A model generated the notes under the pieces. The model was not told the origin of the DNA and did not search any database. It saw only the letters and a program-made list of their open reading frames with translations. Positions 63,179-64,000 of a stretch of DNA of 64,000 nucleotides are shown piece after piece. The translations under genes were made by a program, and so were the position numbers. The stretch comes from 3107 sp965216225. Its GTDB lineage: Bacteria > Pseudomonadota > Alphaproteobacteria > Rhodobacterales > Rhodobacteraceae. The stretch's first letter is position 1. Each line of letters starts with the position of its first letter. The stretch is taken from positions 186,001 through 250,000 of the forward strand of contig CBDCFF010000033.1 in assembly GCA_965216225.1 (NCBI GenBank). Reading direction: 5' to 3'.

Positions 63179-64000
63179 TGTAGCGCGACAATCAAGATGA
63201 GAAGTGCGCGTCAATCAGGATGAGAATCCTTGGTCGCGACGTTTGGGACGATGCCGGGCTTTTGTGCCGCGATCAAGGGGTTTGTTTTTTGATTGTCGCG
63301 GAGCGTCAATCAGCTTTGGTGTTTTCCGGTGTGGCTTTTTGTGCAGGCCTTCCCGGCCCCTTTGCCTTTTGTGCTGCTCTTCGCCGGTAGCTTTCGACAT
63401 TCATCTCGAAGATGGTTGCGTGGTGCACGAGCCTGTCGACGGCGGCCAATGTCATGGCCGGGTCTGGAAAAATCGCATTCCACTCCCCGAAGGGCTGGTT
63501 GGCCGTGATCAACATTGAGCGGCGTTCATATCTCGCGCTGATGAGTTCGAAGAGCACACTGGTTTCAGCCTGATCCTTGGTGACGTAGGTGATGTCATCG
63601 AGGATCAGCAGATGGAATTTGTCGAGCTTTGCAATGGCACTTTCGAGGACGAGATCGCGGCGGGCCTGTTGGAGTTTCTGGACCAGATCGGTGGTGCGGC
63701 TGAATAGGACGCGGTAGCCTTGCTCGACAAGGGCGAGCCCGATGGCTGAGCCGAGATGTGATTTGCCCACACCTGGCGGCCCAAACAGCAGGATGTTGCC
63801 GCCCTTTCCGATCCAGCTGTCGCCAGCGGTGATCGCACTGACATGGGCCTTGGACAGCATGGGGACGGCTGTGAAGTCGAAGGTGTTGATCGTTTTTCCG
63901 GGCAACAGGCGTGCCTGTGCGAGATGTCGCTCGATACGACGGCGATCTCGTTCAGCCAGTTCATGCTCCACCAGGGTGCTGAGCATCCGAGCGGCGGGCC
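63179..64000 (-). mobile_element. IS21-family element, copy 2 (runs off the window)
   Basis: Starts TGTAGCGCGACAATC, identical to copy 1 with an offset of 24,892 bases. It contains the 3' 695 bases of istB. It entered IS630 type A at a different site from copy 1, so the two insertions are independent. Confidence 0.92.
63306..64000 (-). CDS. istB: IS21-family helper ATPase IstB, partial
   Basis: C-terminal 231 residues of the same protein as at 38414-39223 (LFGPPGVGKSHLG, LLILDDITYV); the 5' end lies beyond the window. One visible difference is KTINTFDF for KTIDTFDF. Confidence 0.92.
   Translation of the reverse strand, partial: PAARMLSTLVEHELAERDRRRIERHLAQARLLPGKTINTFDFTAVPMLSKAHVSAITAGDSWIGKGGNILLFGPPGVGKSHLGSAIGLALVEQGYRVLFSRTTDLVQKLQQARRDLVLESAIAKLDKFHLLILDDITYVTKDQAETSVLFELISARYERRSMLITANQPFGEWNAIFPDPAMTLAAVDRLVHHATIFEMNVESYRRRAAQKAKGPGRPAQKATPENTKAD

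Overview
The window looks like chromosome of a high-GC alphaproteobacterium of the Rhodobacterales (Rhodobacteraceae/Paracoccaceae). The basis is the Irr regulator next to fabA-fabB-fabI, a DUF1476 (ATPase zeta-type) gene, a DUF4167 gene, a Hint-domain protein, a betaine-homocysteine methyltransferase/corrinoid protein/DUF1638 set, and an RNase E with an interrupted S1 region. This is family-level inference; no rRNA or tRNA gene was seen.

Region 1 (1-34.1 kb) is mostly core genome. It opens with the ribosomal/RNA polymerase cluster on the minus strand (secE, nusG, rplK, rplA, then rplJ, rplL, start of rpoB). That cluster is split between rplA and rplJ by a small periplasmic protein and a hybrid histidine kinase. 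Then come irr and fabABI, a HAD/hydrolase/dehydratase operon, rne, and a DctB/DctD-like two-component pair. A cas-less CRISPR-like array (12 repeats, 18.65-19.37 kb) sits between the kinase gene and purQ. Next are purCSQ, DUF1476, a methyltransferase/corrinoid/DUF1638 group with an IS630 insertion and a radical SAM gene, sufE, DUF4167, prmC-prfA, mazG and an iron-type ABC binding protein.

Region 2 (34.1-44.7 kb) is an insertion-sequence nest: an IS481-family remnant split by an IS5-family copy, a second IS5-family copy, an IS630-family element (type B), and another IS630-family element (type A) split by an IS21-family element. Beyond it lies an orphan VirD4/TraG-like gene with no other type IV secretion genes.

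Region 3 (44.7-59.5 kb) is a catabolic island and the most interesting part. On the plus strand are two oxygenase catalytic subunits that lack a Rieske cluster (one frameshifted), a fusion protein carrying a Rieske domain in front of an FMN/NAD/[2Fe-2S] reductase, and a GST-like protein. This is the architecture of the NdmC-NdmD-NdmE methylxanthine N-demethylase. A divergent operon encodes a GntR/FCD regulator and a complete BMP-type nucleoside/purine ABC importer. Next to it are a universal stress protein, a TctABC transporter and a divergent MarR regulator. Together they suggest import and oxidative N-demethylation of an N-methylated purine or similar compound, but the substrate is not shown by the sequence.

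Region 4 (59.5-64 kb) is decayed: an IS5-type remnant, a secreted protein with a degenerate peptidase motif, the C-terminal stub of an HlyD protein cut by IS630 type B, and a third IS630 type A copy cut by a second IS21-family element that runs off the window.
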